Part shown: in pieces, positions 23,024 to 34,708 of the stretch
Layout: every line of letters starts with the position of its first letter
Numbering within the stretch: the stretch's first letter is position 1
Source of the DNA: Cladobotryum mycophilum
Lineage: Eukaryota > Ascomycota > Sordariomycetes > Hypocreales > Hypocreaceae
Assembly: GCA_036429605.1 (NCBI GenBank)
Contig: CM071589.1
Location: forward strand, 6,262,001-6,326,000
Direction: 5' to 3'
Length of the DNA: 64,000 bases
The notes under the pieces: generated by a model
The model's database searches: none
What the model was told of the DNA's origin: nothing
Seen by the model: only the letters and a program-made list of their open reading frames with translations
Position numbers and translations under genes: made by a program

Positions 23024-26000
23024 GCCGTAGGCGGACGCTCATGAGCTTCACCTACTGCATGTGGCTCGAGAGAGCAATTGCAAGATGGTGTACTGCGGAG
23101 GGCGGACAAAATGGTTGGTGCTTTTAGACGTATCTACCAATTTATATCTCTCTAATGTTAAATCCTCTTCATCTGCTCCAAAGAATAGTCAAGCTTAGCT
23201 GCGTGCATTGTCCAGTCTATTTTATTCCTTTGTAAATCGCTTCTGTAGTTTGGATCCAGAGAATTGGCACCTCTCCCTTCCCTCCCACCCAAAGCTCATG
23301 GCCTATATCACTAGCTAACCATTTAATTCCAAGACCTGATGCTAAAATGTATATAACGAAACTGACGCCACTCTGCCACCAAAGAAGCGGTCCATGAATC
23401 CTGGTCAATCCGTCAACATTCTCGAGATGCGTTTGAGCACCAAGATTATTATATCAACGTCCTTGTTAATTAAACGACTATAACCCCAAAACTCATTATA
23501 GCTACCGGAAGAAGACCAAAGAGAAATTGTCTTTGTCACGTAAATTGTTGAACTACATGAAAAGCAGCCATTTCATACTTCGAACAGGTCAAACTGGATA
23601 TCAGTCAATCACCTATACCATCGTCCACTATAGGAGGACAGTTTGTCTTTGTCATGACACAGACCAATCCTTGAAGTGTTGCAGGCTCTCGGAATGGAAA
23701 AGGCTAGGCAAATCAGAAGTCAGATACGACGATTCAGGAAGCAAATGACAGACTCAAGAATGAAGACATGACAAAGTCGTGCAATGCGTAATTACATTAG
23801 CAAGGCGTACTAGATCACAGAAAAGATTTGACATTTACTTGGTCCATTTCTGTTCCACGCCAGGAAGATCAGCCTTGGTCCTGTCAATGTGCCACTTTTT
23901 GGCAGCGCCATGCTTTTACAGTCACTGCTCTTCGACTGTTGGTAGGTTGGTAGATACTGAACCCCCAGTGATGATCTTGCCACAGCCATTTCTCCTCCCT
24001 AGGGAGATGGAAGCTATGTGAAATATGGTAATGAGTTGTAGTCAAACGGTGCGGTGGCTCCCTTCTCATACACCTCATACAGTTAAATCTCATCAACGGC
24101 TTACGGCCATGTTGAACCGTTGGTACCACCGGGCCTGAGTGCGGGGTCTGCGGGGACATAGCCCCACCCGGGCCTCCGGCACGGCAAAATTGTCCTCCAA
24201 AGGCGCACCGCACCATATCCTCCTCCAGAACCGGGATGCTTGCGGTGAACCAGCGCTTTGGCTGCAATAACGCAAGCTATTCCCCAAAACAAGGGCACCG
24301 ACCGCCATGGAATGAGATAAAGTCTGAGCGAGCCTTTCTCCATCGAAATGCCGGTTGTATCTATGTAATGAGCGCCATCACCCCACCTTTTAGGACGGAA
24401 TTGATGTGATCTATGTGCATCGGAGCCAACACTTGGATGATTATCCTACCCTAGAATGATGCCACGACAGAAATACAGCGATATTCATTGATTGCTGCCA
24501 CATGTGGTTCTCGAAAATGCCTCCACGCGGTTTCAGCCCTTGAATCAAATACCGAATGAGGGGGAAAATATATAGGTCAAATTGTTGTGAGTATGGTCTC
24601 TAAAAGACGGCGGTTATTTGAGAATACAATTCTTCCCCGAGTCATAGGATCGCGGCCCTGCTATGAGGGTATAAGTATCGATAGTAGAATGAAGATCAAC
24701 TCTTTTGTATAATCGCTTTATATGCAAGTAAGAAAGACTACAAAACTTTGTTGCATCAAGGCATCTACTAGACATCAACCTAAATCATATGTCCTGCTCA
24801 GAAATAGGACATCGAAATGCGAAGAAAGTTAAACTTCAGATGATAGAGAAAAAGGTAATTCAACATACATCCCTGTATAAAGTATAATTACACCTTCCAT
24901 CGTAAGGTTTAGTTGAAATCTAAGGGTACTTTCTACTATTTGTGCATATAAATATCCCAGGTTCCCCATCAAATTGTTGCATACACCACAAACTGGTACC
25001 TGGAGGAGCTGTTGCTGGTCGGATGAATGGGACAGCTCCCGGCACTTTCATTATAACTTTGCTTTGAACACTATTCTGATCCCACATCACCAGATCCAAG
25101 CCGCACTCAAGTACTCCAGACTCGGTGAGAAGATCTTGCAGCATCAGAGATATTTGCGAAGCATATTGAACCCTTATGAGCTATGTGCCGCCAGCGAGGA
25201 CGACTACGAGTTTAAAGCTTGGGTATTTCCCAAGGTCGTTGAAGGGAGATATCTAGTACAGATTTCTCGGGTTCACGTGGTGAAGCCTGATTCCAGCTCC
25301 CCATTCTCTGTTTCCGTTACAGTATGCCCGCATCAACGCCACTGGCACAAGCCTTGTTTCCGATCCTGGCGTCAACGTGCGGGGGGCGCTTTCGGACCTC
25401 TCTCTGTGATGATTGAGAAGGCAAAAAGGTCTCACAACGTCGACTTCAGCAGCTCGCGCCCTCATTGCGTGACTGACTTTTCCGTCGCAATTGGAAGAGA
25501 GAGAGCTGTTCTTCATTCATGGCATGATATGGGAACAGAGGGCCTCCCAGGTACTTTGTTTTGGCAACCAATTACACCGAGACACATTACTTTTGACAAA
25601 AGGTCCTCCAATTCCCCGTACAAAGTCTAAGACAGTTCAAAAAATGTACGGTGCATGGGGACATTTTCAAGGGGTCGCTTGGTGGTGGGATGCGTCCAGG
25701 ACATGAGCTTTTGGTGAATGGAAGTCTTCTCATATCATGATCACTTGCTCCTTAATTTTTAGACAAAGCAAGGTCATGCCGAACTTTGGCACATGAATAA
25801 ATTACTACTACTTTTATAACTCCTTGATCCAACCGTCAAGGGTGTATTTATTGTATCTAGATCGTGCAAACATCTGCAGAGGTCTTAGATCCCAATAATA
25901 AAATGAATCAGCGTGTGGCAAACAAGACTGGCATTTATGCTGGCGACTTGCGATACAACTTTGCTGTTTGTGTGGCGGAAATGGGGAAACGTGGGCGGCA

Positions 26001-26142
26001 TGATCACAGAGGTGTTAATTGCACACAGAAGGATATTCGGCGTATTTTTCTTGCATAGCCTTTCATCAGGCTTGTCATGATAATTGTTTTTATTCTTTTT
26101 CTATCGACGACTGGAGGTATTCTCACATCCATGGATACCAGT
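23024..26142. other. 3.1 kb with no confidently recognised gene
   Basis: Two frames deserve mention. On the minus strand, 24343-24101 (80 residues) has one possible membrane segment in a locally GC-rich patch. On the plus strand, 24974-25630 (218 residues) is listed separately. The rest shows only short frames. Confidence 0.4.
24974..25630 (+). CDS. Hypothetical protein, low support
   Basis: An uninterrupted 218-residue frame. The middle (YEFKAWVFPKVVEGRYLVQ, then VTVCPHQRHW) reads like folded protein with mixed charged and hydrophobic content, while both ends look less protein-like, so a coding exon or a decayed gene is possible. No family recognised, no signal peptide or membrane segment. 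The start is uncertain. Confidence 0.3.
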   Translation: MLHTPQTGTWRSCCWSDEWDSSRHFHYNFALNTILIPHHQIQAALKYSRLGEKILQHQRYLRSILNPYELCAASEDDYEFKAWVFPKVVEGRYLVQISRVHVVKPDSSSPFSVSVTVCPHQRHWHKPCFRSWRQRAGGAFGPLSVMIEKAKRSHNVDFSSSRPHCVTDFSVAIGRERAVLHSWHDMGTEGLPGTLFWQPITPRHITFDKRSSNSPYKV

Positions 26143-27612
26143 CTAGTTTCCAAGGAAATAAGCACCTTTAGTGCTCCGGACCGTGACTGTCTTTTCCACC
26201 AAGAATTCGTTGATGCCGTATTTACCACTGCTAGATCCCCATCCGCTTGCCTTGGTGCCTGTAACAGGAAGCGATGGGTTATCAGTCAGCGTTGAGCTGT
26301 TGATGTGCACCAGTCCACACTCCAGCGTCTTGCTATAGTCCAGTCCTTGCACGATATCCTCCGTCCAGATAGCACCGGCAAGACCAGATGTGCTCTGGTT
26401 TGCAAATGCTAGTGCCTCCTCCGCATCCCCGACAACATATAAAGACGCAGAAGGCCCAAAGGTTTCGGTGTCGTAGAGCCCATCCTCGGGTTTCACGCCG
26501 GTGACAATGGTTGGCGTCAGTCCAGTCTTGCTGGAGACGGAGAAGGAGTTGTCTCCAACTAAGAACTCGGCGCCGTTCTGCTTGGCTGAGGCTAAAAGCT
26601 GGTGTGATTTGTCGGCAAATGACTTGCTTGCAGCCGAGCCAGCTGTAGACCAGTTGTTGATGACTTCTTCTTTGAGAAGTTTGGAAAACTCCTCTGCCAC
26701 TTCTTTGACAACGATAATACGTTCTGTGGACATACAGATCTGACCATGGTGGATGAAGGCACCGTATGCAGCAAGCTGCGCTGCCTTTTGGAGGTTGGCA
26801 TCCTTGAGTACAATGAAAGGACCCTTGCCGCCAAGTTCCATCAGCACCGGCTTGAGATATTTGGCGGCGAGTTGCCCAATGATACGGCCAACTGGCGCGC
26901 TGCCAATGAAGTCAATCTTTCGAATAGCCGGGTGAGAAATAATGGCCTCCGTCACTTCTGGACCATTCTCACGAGACGCTTGGATCTGATTCAGACAGCC
27001 TTTCGGTAATCCTGCCTCCTCAAAGATTTGAGTAAGCATAAGGAAGTTCCGGGGGCAGATCTCAGAAGCCTTGAGAACAACGGTACACCCAGCAGCCAGC
27101 GCTGAAGCAATACCTCGTGGTCCCAAAACCGACGGGCCATTCCAGGGTACGATGATCAAAACAGGACCAACAGGCTCCTTGAGAACGAAGCCATAGCCTT
27201 CCGAGGCAATTGGAGGGACAGCACCTGTGAGTGCGTTCGCAATATTGCCGGCGATCTCGTGCACGTGTGGTCCAGCCATCCTGGCGAAGAGTTTGCCAAA
27301 TCGAGGGTTTGCAGATGTCTCAACGGCCTGCATTTCACCCAGTTCATCTGCTCGAGTGTTAAGGATGTCCGCGACCTTGAGAAGGATTTCTCGGCGCTGC
27401 GTATATGGTGTTCGGCTCCATGAGGGAAATGCAGCGGCGGCAGCTTCGACAGCGGCCTTGGCCTCCTCTACATTCGCGCCGTGGGCGTAATGGGCAATTG
27501 AGCCATCCTCGCCGTGAATGACTTCAAATAGTGAGTCAGAGTTCACTGGTAGGGCAGCGCCGTTGACCCATAGTGGCACAACCTGCTTGCCTGAAACTTC
27601 GACTGCTGACAT
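26143..27612 (-). CDS. NAD(P)-dependent aldehyde dehydrogenase
   Basis: Single-exon, complete 489-residue protein of the ALDH superfamily, oxidising an aldehyde to the acid. The oxyanion Asn is in VPWNGP (Asn158). The general base is in LMELGGKGP (Glu259). The nucleophile is in HHGQICMSTER (Cys293). NAD-binding elements (GSAPVGR) lie between. The HHGQICMSTER version and overall length recall the vanillin/salicylaldehyde dehydrogenase branch, but the substrate is not determined. No targeting signal is seen, so probably cytosolic. It stands alone between long gene-poor stretches. Intact, with no sign of mutation. Confidence 0.93.
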   Translation of the reverse strand: MSAVEVSGKQVVPLWVNGAALPVNSDSLFEVIHGEDGSIAHYAHGANVEEAKAAVEAAAAAFPSWSRTPYTQRREILLKVADILNTRADELGEMQAVETSANPRFGKLFARMAGPHVHEIAGNIANALTGAVPPIASEGYGFVLKEPVGPVLIIVPWNGPSVLGPRGIASALAAGCTVVLKASEICPRNFLMLTQIFEEAGLPKGCLNQIQASRENGPEVTEAIISHPAIRKIDFIGSAPVGRIIGQLAAKYLKPVLMELGGKGPFIVLKDANLQKAAQLAAYGAFIHHGQICMSTERIIVVKEVAEEFSKLLKEEVINNWSTAGSAASKSFADKSHQLLASAKQNGAEFLVGDNSFSVSSKTGLTPTIVTGVKPEDGLYDTETFGPSASLYVVGDAEEALAFANQSTSGLAGAIWTEDIVQGLDYSKTLECGLVHINSSTLTDNPSLPVTGTKASGWGSSSGKYGINEFLVEKTVTVRSTKGAYFLGN

Positions 27613-30103
27613 ATTGTATCGGATCTAAGGAAGACAGGTGATATAGATTGATGGAATATGGAAAGCCGTGCTTTATTTCTTTGAATTGTTATTTTGCTTA
27701 TTGGCCTCGATGTGAATGACAGTCTGGATGGGATTTAACCTGTTATATACTGCATTCAAGGCAAGTATTATTGACTTGGCTCAGCACTCGACCCAATTTG
27801 GCACATCGTCTTACCGGCATGACAGGGTCGATGCTCCACAGGGTTGCTGTCCGCCAAGAAACCCACACCAAACATGTTGTGAATTTATGGTGGGGTATGT
27901 ATATAATATCCGAAGCCGTTCAGTCCTACTCCATGGGGCGGTGGGGCGTAGGTCCGCATATAGCCATGGATGACTGCATATTTATATATTTGTTGAGTGG
28001 TGAGGTGAGTTTTGCGTTTCATGCTGGAGCGAAGAATGCCATTCGGCGATTCAATGGCAATGACGCCACAAGTATGAACTCGTATCCCCATCTACTATTA
28101 ACTGCGGAGTGCAAACTTCGGGAATTACTACAAGTCCGTTATGATACATCGCCGCTGATTACAAGATCGTGCAGATGTGATAATCGAGTCATGAACGTAG
28201 GTGAGCAGTATCCCCGCTCTCACCCCATACCCTTGTCCCGTCTCCTTGTCATGAGTAGACCAGAATTCCCTCCCTCCACTTCACCCTAGTGACTTGTGTT
28301 TACGTGAGCGTTATACTTTACTCGTTCAACATGAGCATACTGTAACTTATTTGCTGTCATCAATTAGCTCCTATACTTTATGGCGTGGCAAAAAGACCCC
28401 CTGAATAAGTTAGAGCTTCCGCTTATAGTACTGACATCTTCAAATAGGGTTGGCAGTAGCGCAGAATATTCCACAACCAGCGGAGTTTGACAAGGGGAAG
28501 ACGGCAGCCGTCAGCGTATTTCTCAACGGTTGTGTGTCATAACTACCGCCCTGAGACATGTAGAGGGCGGTGCCATATGCATGGGAGCCGCCCCAAAGCC
28601 CAATAGGAGTCGATCCACAGATTGAAACACTGCCACATGACATGGGGTTTACCTCATCCGTCAAAGCAAGGGTAGCTATCCGTTCCGAAAAGGGTGGTTA
28701 GATTGTAAAATTGGCACGGGTCCGTAAAAATGGTGGAATTTGGCGGAATTTGGTTTTTTTTTGTGCGTCGGTTTTAGGGAATATTCCTAGGACTGTTGTT
28801 ACCAATGAGAATCGAGAGGGGCATCGTGAGGGATTTGTATATTGCTTGCTTCTAAGCTGTTAAGGCCAAGAAGAACAAAAGTCCGTGGAGCATCCGTGCC
28901 TGCTGATTCGTGGTAAGATGGACAGTTTTGTGAGGTTTCCCTCCATTCTCCTACTTTGCAGAAATGGTTAGACAAACTCCACATTCGGGAGCGAGAACGA
29001 GATCTGCCGGATGTAATCTGTTGACTCCACCGTGTATTTCCAATGCAATCGACCCCCTTGTGACTGCATGCATTGCCCTGTTCTTGCATCATCTTCATCT
29101 CAAGTCATAAGCTGGTCTCATCTTTATAGTCATACCTGTTTTCACGACCGGAGTCGATTAAATTTGCAAATAAATAAATAAAGTGGTATTTAGTTTTTCC
29201 TTATGGTCAACATACTACTGCTTTACTTTTGTGACGGTTATGGGATCATGAGAAAATGAGGGTTGTCCCTGCGGGTTTGGCCAGCACTGCAGCGTGAATA
29301 TTACTGTCTACGATACCTAGTAGACACTTATCCGAGATTAAGATTTTGTTATAAATAGCTTTTTATAAGCTAAATATTTAGGGATTGGCGATGTTAACGA
29401 TGTTCATCGAACAATACTGTGTGACCAGATTCGTTGATTCAGCGGTTCAGTATAGTTAACAGATCAAGCATAGACAACATGTTCGCACGGGAGCTCTATG
29501 AAACAGCAAAAGATATTTGCAAAAGAGGATAGTCTAGAAATAGTATAGCCATATCTAAATATATTATATCCAACGAACGAGTTTTGGCCGGGCTCATCAT
29601 TACTGGGATACAATTGATGAACTCCTTTTATCTCTTAGCTCAGTTCAGCAACCTATTTCAACCGCCAGATGGGATAGCATCCTCAGATACTCATCAAAAT
29701 TTCAACCAGTGTTATGAAAGGACTCGATCGCCCAATTAGTCCGGTGCCGGTTACTCATTTGCACGTGTTCAGTACCATTAGCAATTGGGCAAATGTCGAA
29801 TTCGTGTTTACTAATCACTGAATATAGCCTGCGCCCTTCTGTCATTGCTGTTTAGTAAACAAGTCTTTGATCTCGATTCATTGTTCTGGATCCGTCAACT
29901 GGGTAGGACCCGGAATTTTTCAGATATGTTTCCGCCAAGATCCTTACCAAAACGCTCGGAACACTCGAACCACGCCATTTGCTTCTTGATGCAGTCAACT
30001 ACGAGATCTACAAGCTTGGACGTACAAAAGATGGTGGATTTCTCATCATGTCTTCCTATATTCACATCTTAATTGTTCAAGTAAAAAGACATAATTCGTA
30101 ATC
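27613..30103. other. 2.5 kb gene-poor stretch
   Basis: No confident gene. A minus-strand frame at 28664-28440 (SCGSVSICGSTPIGLWGGSH, then GSYD, SAGCGIFC) looks like part of a small secreted protein with paired cysteines, but no start with a signal peptide or convincing upstream exon could be assembled. An AT-rich patch lies around 29160-29600. Confidence 0.4.
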
Positions 30104-31046
30104 ATGGATGCCAGAACACGAGATATACGCATCTTTGTCATTAACCATTATCTCCAGACCTGTCGTCCACCAACAGTGGCCGAAATTGCAAAGGAGACGA
30201 GCTCAAGCCCCGAAGAAGTCAATACCGGACTAGAGAAATTGGAGGCGCTCCAGCATTTTACTCTTTATAAGAAAAATGTGCCCGCTCTCTCACCAATTGC
30301 TATGGCTCACCCGTTTTCACATTTGTACGTTGACGTTTTCCATGACACTGGCAGCTGCTAATATTATTTTAGACCAACACCATATGTCGTGGTATGTCTA
30401 GAATCTTCACTTGATGACGACCTTCTATTCACCTGAATACAAATAGATCCAAGGAGAAAGGTCTTGGTGGGCCAACTGTGCCTGGTGCGGCTTCGGCCTC
30501 GTCTCCATGCTCCTTCGTGAGACACCTGGCCAACCTGTGGCTCTGAAAGTAAATTCCGGCTCAGTCAAGGAGGAACTGAGATTCGACATACAAAGCGAGC
30601 AGGTCGTCACTTCGGAAAACAAGAACTATGTTGTTCACTTTGCTGTTCCGCCATCCAAGTTTTGGATTGACGTGCGATACACCTGCTCGACGATCCAACT
30701 GTTCCAGTCCGAATCAGAAGTCGCACAGTGGGTATGTCAATATTTCTCAGAGATATTTCGAGCCAACTCCTTTTTTATTTGGTATTTGGTGTTCTGACGA
30801 ATTTTTATCATCAAGCGAGATACCCATGGCTTTCCAAAAGGTGCCATCATAAACTTTGACCAACTTTGGCGATTGGCAAAGGTATGGCAACATAGGCACC
30901 AAAATCTGATTCTGATCGAGTACTTACGTTTTGTTTAGGCCTGGTATGAAGACAAGGCTGATCGTAATTACGATCGCAAGTCCCCACAAGAGGTCGATGA
31001 CCTGTACACAAGACTTGGAATGACTGATCCTTTTTGGAAGCAATGA
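30104..31046 (+). CDS. MerB-like alkylmercury lyase family protein
   Basis: Five exons: 30104-30324, 30373-30391, 30447-30731, 30816-30881, 30939-31046. All introns are GT-AG with consistent phases, giving 232 residues. An N-terminal winged-helix-like segment (TVAEIAKETSSSPEEVNTGLEKL) precedes the lyase fold, as in MerB. The catalytic region reads WWANCAWCGFG. Cys91 matches the first catalytic cysteine of MerB (Cys96 in enterobacterial enzymes). The position of Asp99 is Cys94, so the motif is C-x-x-C instead of C-x-x-D. The second catalytic cysteine (MerB Cys159) matches Cys160 in RYTCSTIQLF. MerB enzymes cleave carbon-mercury bonds. With the Asp replaced, activity is uncertain. The family is mainly bacterial, so an old horizontal acquisition followed by intron gain is likely. 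Confidence 0.82.
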
Positions 31047-32122
31047 GTACGATAAGGGACAATGAGACTCTAATATGCTAAGCTAGCAGATTTACAGTCT
31101 TTTGACCAGGTCTGAATGACATGTATGGCTGATTCAGTGTTGATGAGCATGCTGCTATGCATGGGCAAGAGTATGGAGCCGTTACGCATTCAACTTCGAC
31201 GTGTAATGAATGGAAGGCATGGTTACTCATGTAATTATACGCTATCTGACAATCTCTTGACATTATACCGTCTCGCAAACTAGTCTGAGTCGATTGTCAT
31301 CAACCATCCTCAATAACATCGTCATGTCAACGTTGTTGGCACCATCACGGGCCCTCTTGCAAGCAGCCTCGTCGCTCTCCCCGTCATTCTTCTTTACCAG
31401 TAAACGATGAGACCTGAATATGCACGCCAGTACGGCAACAGCTTCTACCTCGGCGAACTTCTTGCCAGGGCAGTTTTGCGGCCCATCGGACCAGGGAAAG
31501 TAAGTACCCTTCTGTGGTACAACGAGCTCCTCGTCAGTCAGAGAGGAGGATTCGGTTGCCTGGTTCACAATCCATCGCGAAGGCTTCTAAGCAAAGGGCT
31601 CCGACCAGTACTTGGGATGCGTCTGCATGGCAATTATGTAAAGACTGGTGGTAATACCGGGCGGAATGTTTAGAGTCTTGCTTCCGAAACGCAGTGTTTG
31701 TATCTTGCTGGATGTCGACTTGGGGAGAATCATGACGGGAGGATAAAGTCGCAGGGTTTCGAGAAGCACCGCGCGACAGCGTGTAAGTTTCGGGAAAAGA
31801 GTCTTGTAGTCCCATTCACTGGTGGGCACATCCTTGGTGGCGGATTGTATTTCTTCTGAAAGCCACGCCTGCACGTTGGGATTTCCAGCGAGAAGAAACA
31901 TGGTGAATGCCAGTGTGTTCGCTGTGGTGTCGTGGCCTGCAAAGTTAATCACGAAGAGGTTGCTGTAGATCTCATCCACGCTGAGGCCCCTTCTATTCCT
32001 TTCGGCCGGTGCTGTCGCGTCCTGAATCTTTTGGTGGAGATTGTGCTCTGCGAGGGCATGCAAAAAAGCCGTCATTATGCCACCGGAGCCAGCCTTGCCT
32101 TGACTAAGAGCAGTAGTTTCTT

Positions 32123-32130
32123 CCTCTACC
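32123..32130. repeat. Target-site duplication CCTCTACC, left copy (hAT-like element)
   Basis: The octamer CCTCTACC directly precedes the left terminal repeat. The identical octamer follows the right terminal repeat at 36905-36912. Eight bases is the duplication length of hAT elements. Confidence 0.93.
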
Positions 32131-32153
32131 CAGTGAAGCAATCCGATCAAACA
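32131..32153 (+). repeat. Left terminal inverted repeat (23 bp)
   Basis: Begins CAGTGAAGCAATCCG and is the exact reverse complement of 36882-36904. The repeat diverges after 23 bases. Confidence 0.95.
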
Positions 32154-33087
32154 AATCAAATCCGGGCCCTGGATTTGTGTATTTAAAGCTTTGGTAATAG
32201 TATGTTTGTTTGTTTACTCGATTTGATGGTATTTGAATTGTCTTAGGGTTATAAAATAAAACTATCGTAAAGCTATTTATATATTATTTTTTAAGTATTA
32301 TTATAAGCTTTTTCTTTATTATCTATACTATTTTCTTACCTTTAATTACTAGTTTTCTTTTTAATTTATAATTATCTTATTTATTAATAGTTTATTAAAA
32401 AAAATAATGCCTTTTAAGAATACCGTGCCTTATTATATCTAACTTTTTATATATTTTAATTACTTAAAAGTTCCTGATTTTATTAAAAGCCTCTATAATA
32501 AAAGTATTAGCTTAGTTTAATTAAAAGTTTTTTTATATTTAGCTATTATTATAAGAATAATAAGAAGATTTAATATAAGTTAATTAAGTGTTAAAAATAA
32601 GATTTATTATAATATTTATTATTATATAGGATTATTAACTTTTTATGGTTAAGGTAGTTAAAGATATTACTTAAGCTCGGAGATTTAATTAGGTTTTTTT
32701 AGTATTGTATTTATTATTTACTAGTAGAACCTAAAGGGTTTTTTTTGTGATAAAAATATAGGCTAAGGAATCGAAGGGGTTGGAGGTTAATTAATAATAA
32801 AGAGATTATTGTGTTAATAATATTATTGTTTTTAATAGTATTCTAAACCTTTAATAGTATTATTAAATTAAATTACTTAATTAGGATTATTTTATTGTTT
32901 TTTAAGTTATTAGAAATTATATTATAGATATAGTATTATAAAAGCAGTAAAAAGAGGTAAGTTTTTAAGTTTTGTATAGTAATTGTTTAATTTTTTTTAT
33001 ATATTTGTAATTGATAGTTGAAGATAGGTTTTAGAGTTATTTTAAAGCTTTTAAAATCGCTTAAATTGATTTTATTATTTATTAGAT

Positions 33088-33100
33088 TAGTATTCGGCTT
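33088..33100. repeat. LINE target-site duplication TAGTATTCGGCTT, left copy
   Basis: Identical 13-mers at 33088-33100 and 34696-34708 flank the LINE. This length is typical of target-primed reverse transcription. Confidence 0.9.
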
Positions 33101-34695
33101 TTTTTTTTTTCATTCATTACGCTTATGGAGGCCGAAGGCCTATGAAGCGGCTATCTATCTATCTAAAAGCTTACTGTACAGTGACTTTCTAGAATAGTAG
33201 CTAGCTGGCTAGCTTTCAAGCTAACAGTATAAGACATTGTGTTTTCCAGTTAGTAGTTTTCTTTCTCCTAGTTCCAAGCGTTATGTATGTCCCTTAGCCT
33301 CTAGGCTGACTAGCTAACTAATCAGCCTATATCTACTCTTCTAAAAACCAGCTTCGCGTACAGATCTTCGTGCTAGTAAGGAAGCCTATTAGGGCTTCCT
33401 TTCCTAGTTTTGTTGTGAAGAGCTTCTGTAACGTTAGCTGGGCTCCTGGCCCTAAGGCCTTCTGCAGGGCCTTTCTAGGCCCTTGGTATCTGTTACAGCG
33501 TAGCAGCAGGTGTTGCGTTGTGTGTCGTTGGCTACATCTACAGCGGTCGTCAGGGAGGTTCTTTATGGCTTTTTGATAGCTTTTAAGATACCCTATCCCT
33601 AGTTTTAGCTAGATATAGGCTGACTGGGTTAATCTTGGTCCCTTGACTAGGTTAGCTTTTAGCGAGAAGCTAAGGTTATCTTGAGCTATCCTGCGGTATT
33701 GAGTGCCTAGGCCTCTCGCTCTCTGGCCTGTCTCCTCTCTCATCTCTTCACTAGCCCAGCTAGTCTGCCATTGCTATACTGTGGTTTTCCTTATCTTCCG
33801 GTTTAGGTAACTAAGAGAGGCGTACGGGCGGCCTCTGTACGAGGCTTCTAGCCCTTTCTTAGCTAACTGATCAGCTATTTCATTCCCTGGGATCCCTGTG
33901 TGGCTGGGTACCCAGGCAACTGTAATGGCTATGCTTTGCTGTGATAGGAGGTATAGCTGAGCCCGGATTCTGTAACTAATCTCTCCAGGGCCTTTGATCT
34001 TCATTATAGCTGCTTGGCTGTCAACAAAGATATAGGCTGTTGGTTGGTTTGTCCTGGATAATAGTAGGGCATCTAGGACCTTAGAGATTGCTATAAGCTC
34101 GGCATCAGCTACTTCTATGTATGGTCCTAGGTTCCAGAATCTTGCTACTCTTGCTGTTTTCGCTGCTTCGTTTTGTCGGCTTGGGCTGTCTTCGTAGTAT
34201 GCACATGAATTAGTGACAGTGCCTTTATGAGTACCCTGCGAGCCGTCTGTATAGAAGGCTCGGTAGTTGTCGAAGGTAAGGTCTTCTAGTAGCTGTAGGT
34301 GTTGCTTTTTGGCTTCCTTCTTGGAGGCTTGGCTGATTAGAATAGTAGCTTTAGGTTCCTTATTCCAAGGGGCCTGCCAAACTAAATCTTGTCTTTCTAT
34401 TCTCTCATACTTTCCAATAGCTTTATCAAGGCTAGCTAATAACCTAGTGAGTTGTGTTGGTGCAGCTGTACTAGTTATAGCTAATCGGATTGGGTGGGTT
34501 TCTGAGAGGGTTTGAGTGCGGAGGCTGTACTTAAGGCAGGCTTTTTGGAGCCTAACTTCAACCGGGGGATAGCTGCTTCCAGTTCCAGTGCCTTATAAGG
34601 GGACCTCTTAAAGGCCCCTAGTATCCTGGCTAGGGCAAGGTTCTGTAGCTGTTGGAGTTGGTAGATGAGATTTTTTTGTCCTGGTCCCTTGTACC
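33101..34695 (-). mobile_element. 5'-truncated LINE (Tad-like) with RNase H, inserted in the hAT-like element
   Basis: On the minus strand this 1.6 kb insert ends in a poly(A) tail (T run at 33101-33110 on plus). It is flanked by the 13 bp duplication TAGTATTCGGCTT (33088-33100 and 34696-34708). The coding remnant is the 3' end of a LINE ORF2: an RNase H domain with FYTDGS, DAELIA, VDSQAA and PSHTGIPGNEIADQLAKKG (all four acidic positions present), then a C-terminal zinc-knuckle-like tail (DRCRCSQRHTTQHLLLRC). The reverse transcriptase and endonuclease are missing. Base composition is near normal, unlike the hAT sequence on both sides. At least one stop interrupts the tail (TAG near 33610, in a Trp-like context). 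Organisation is typical of fungal Tad elements. Confidence 0.88.
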
Positions 34696-34708
34696 TAGTA
34701 TTCGGCTT
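34696..34708. repeat. LINE target-site duplication TAGTATTCGGCTT, right copy
   Basis: Second copy of the 13-mer, adjoining the truncated 5' end of the LINE. Confidence 0.9.

Noticed and set aside
24101..24343. GC-rich 80-residue minus-strand frame with one hydrophobic segment
   Set aside because: Overlapping frames in the same patch are equally open and no family or context supports any of them.
28440..28664. Possible small secreted protein fragment
   Set aside because: Paired cysteines and Gly-rich text look protein-like, but no start, signal peptide or splice-consistent upstream exon was found.
31263..32159. Reading the P450 C-terminal part as a separate short gene starting MICLIGLL
   Set aside because: Those first residues come from the transposon terminal repeat; the true upstream exon is on the other side of the element.
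32160..33087. Search for a hAT transposase in the AT-rich DNA
   Set aside because: Stops occur in all frames and no dimerisation-domain motif could be read with confidence, so the superfamily call uses only ends and target-site length.
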